NCBI RefSeq assembly: GCF_000183425.1
Contig: NC_014759.1
Span: forward strand, 3,441,001-3,505,000
DNA: 64,000 nucleotides
Origin: Marivirga tractuosa DSM 4126
GTDB taxonomy: Bacteria > Bacteroidota > Bacteroidia > Cytophagales > Cyclobacteriaceae
Direction of reading: 5' to 3'
Of this stretch, positions 63,562 to 64,000 are shown one piece after another. The position numbers were made by a program, and so were the translations under genes. The notes under the pieces were generated by a model. It was not told the origin of the DNA, did no database searches, and saw only the letters and a program-made list of their open reading frames with translations. Within the stretch, counting starts at the first letter, position 1. Each line of letters begins with the position of its first letter.

Positions 63562-64000
63562 TTATATAATCAACATAGCATCCCCATAAGAAAGGAATCT
63601 ATATTTATGCTTTATCGCTTCCTGATACGCGTTCATTACATTGTCATATCCTCCAAATGCAGCTGCCATCATCAATAATGTAGATTCAGGCATGTGGAAG
63701 TTAGTTAATAATGCATTACAAATTTTAAATTCGTAAGGAGGGAAGATGAAACGGTCTGTCCAACCTTCATTCTCTTTCAAACGATTATTTGCAGTTACAG
63801 AAGATTCCATGGAACGCATAGCGGTTGTACCAACGGCACAAACTCTTTTCTTGCTATTTAAAGATTCATTCACCAATTCAGCAGTTTTCACCGGAACTTT
63901 AAAGTTTTCCGAATCCATTTTGTGCTTGGTTAAGTCTTCAACATCCACAGGACGGAAAGTACCTAAACCGATATGTAAAGTAATCGGGCTGGTTTTGATG
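63562..64000 (-). CDS. queA: tRNA queuosine S-adenosylmethionine ribosyltransferase-isomerase (QueA), N-terminus outside window
   Basis: The frame is open up to the window edge; 145 residues of the C-terminal part are visible. ITLHIGLGTFRPVDVEDLTK, KRVCAVGTTAMRSMES, GWTDRFIFPPYEFK, LLTNFHMPESTLLMM-AAFGG and YRFLSYGDAMLI are QueA signatures. QueA adds a cyclopentene ring from SAM to preQ1 in tRNA. The 5' end lies beyond position 64000. Confidence 0.93.
   Translation of the reverse strand, partial: IKTSPITLHIGLGTFRPVDVEDLTKHKMDSENFKVPVKTAELVNESLNSKKRVCAVGTTAMRSMESSVTANNRLKENEGWTDRFIFPPYEFKICNALLTNFHMPESTLLMMAAAFGGYDNVMNAYQEAIKHKYRFLSYGDAMLII

Noticed and set aside
1..64000. CRISPR arrays, rRNA or tRNA genes
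   Set aside because: I saw no regularly spaced direct repeats and no cloverleaf or rRNA signature while reading; a dedicated scan was not possible.

Overview
The window is a stretch of AT-rich chromosome from a member of the Bacteroidota. The signs are few Shine-Dalgarno sequences, several TAnnTTTG-type -7 promoter boxes, a type IX secretion gene (PorT-like) next to ubiE/menG, a BatD-like protein, many small lipoproteins, and families typical of this phylum (head-GIN/DUF2807, DUF4407, DUF2490, WG repeats). A marine Cytophagales/Marivirga-like relative is my guess; nothing here proves it. I saw no rRNA, tRNA, CRISPR array or transposase gene.

Region 1-6.4 kb: the 5' part of a large secreted beta-propeller/amidohydrolase (its 3' end lies outside the window), a lipoprotein, a relic HTH/operator locus, a small secreted protein and an S41-type peptidase.

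Region 6.7-18.6 kb is accessory. About a dozen short, functionally unrelated genes all lie on the minus strand: unknown small proteins, a HEPN protein, a HExxH protein, two DinB-fold proteins, a TIMP-like protein, a two-TM protein, a HepT/MntA toxin-antitoxin pair and a lipoprotein. Many are separated by long imperfect palindromes (60-245 bp) whose outer ends carry TAAC/GTTA-like cores. Three palindromes are clearly related in sequence and stop codons often fall at or inside a palindrome edge. The layout is that of a gene-cassette array, but no integrase is present and the sites do not match the canonical attC consensus. A group II intron without a reverse transcriptase ORF sits in the array and supplies the stop codon of hepT. 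Three gene relics (an AraC C-terminus, a frameshifted unknown gene and a HipB-like locus) show turnover. A large OmpA/PD40 gene (PorE-like) interrupts the array.

Region 18.9-39.8 kb is an almost entirely minus-strand run of envelope and metabolic genes: lipoproteins, serine hydrolase, SDR, DUF4407, DUF885, NTF2-like, a GAF protein, DUF2807, M28 peptidase, a strongly supported but unidentified structured ncRNA (about 30.03-30.25 kb), a DUF2490/PepSY-like/thioredoxin cluster, a sensor histidine kinase, a WG-repeat protein, an alkyltransferase-like DNA-repair protein, a PIN/RHH toxin-antitoxin pair and an Na+/solute symporter. A decayed copy of the 5' end of the first gene lies near 25.6 kb.

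Region 40-64 kb is mostly housekeeping: clpS-recR, a Ser/Arg-rich secreted protein, M14 carboxypeptidase, threonine dehydrogenase-like SDR, hemA, an M23 peptidase, a DsbA-family protein, aspS, a ZIP transporter/methyltransferase/ApbE cluster, batD, aroC-DAACS symporter-nfu, a VOC protein, an AlbA_2 protein, porT-ubiE and partial queA. A pair of inverted REP-like hairpins lies at 60.28-60.33 kb.
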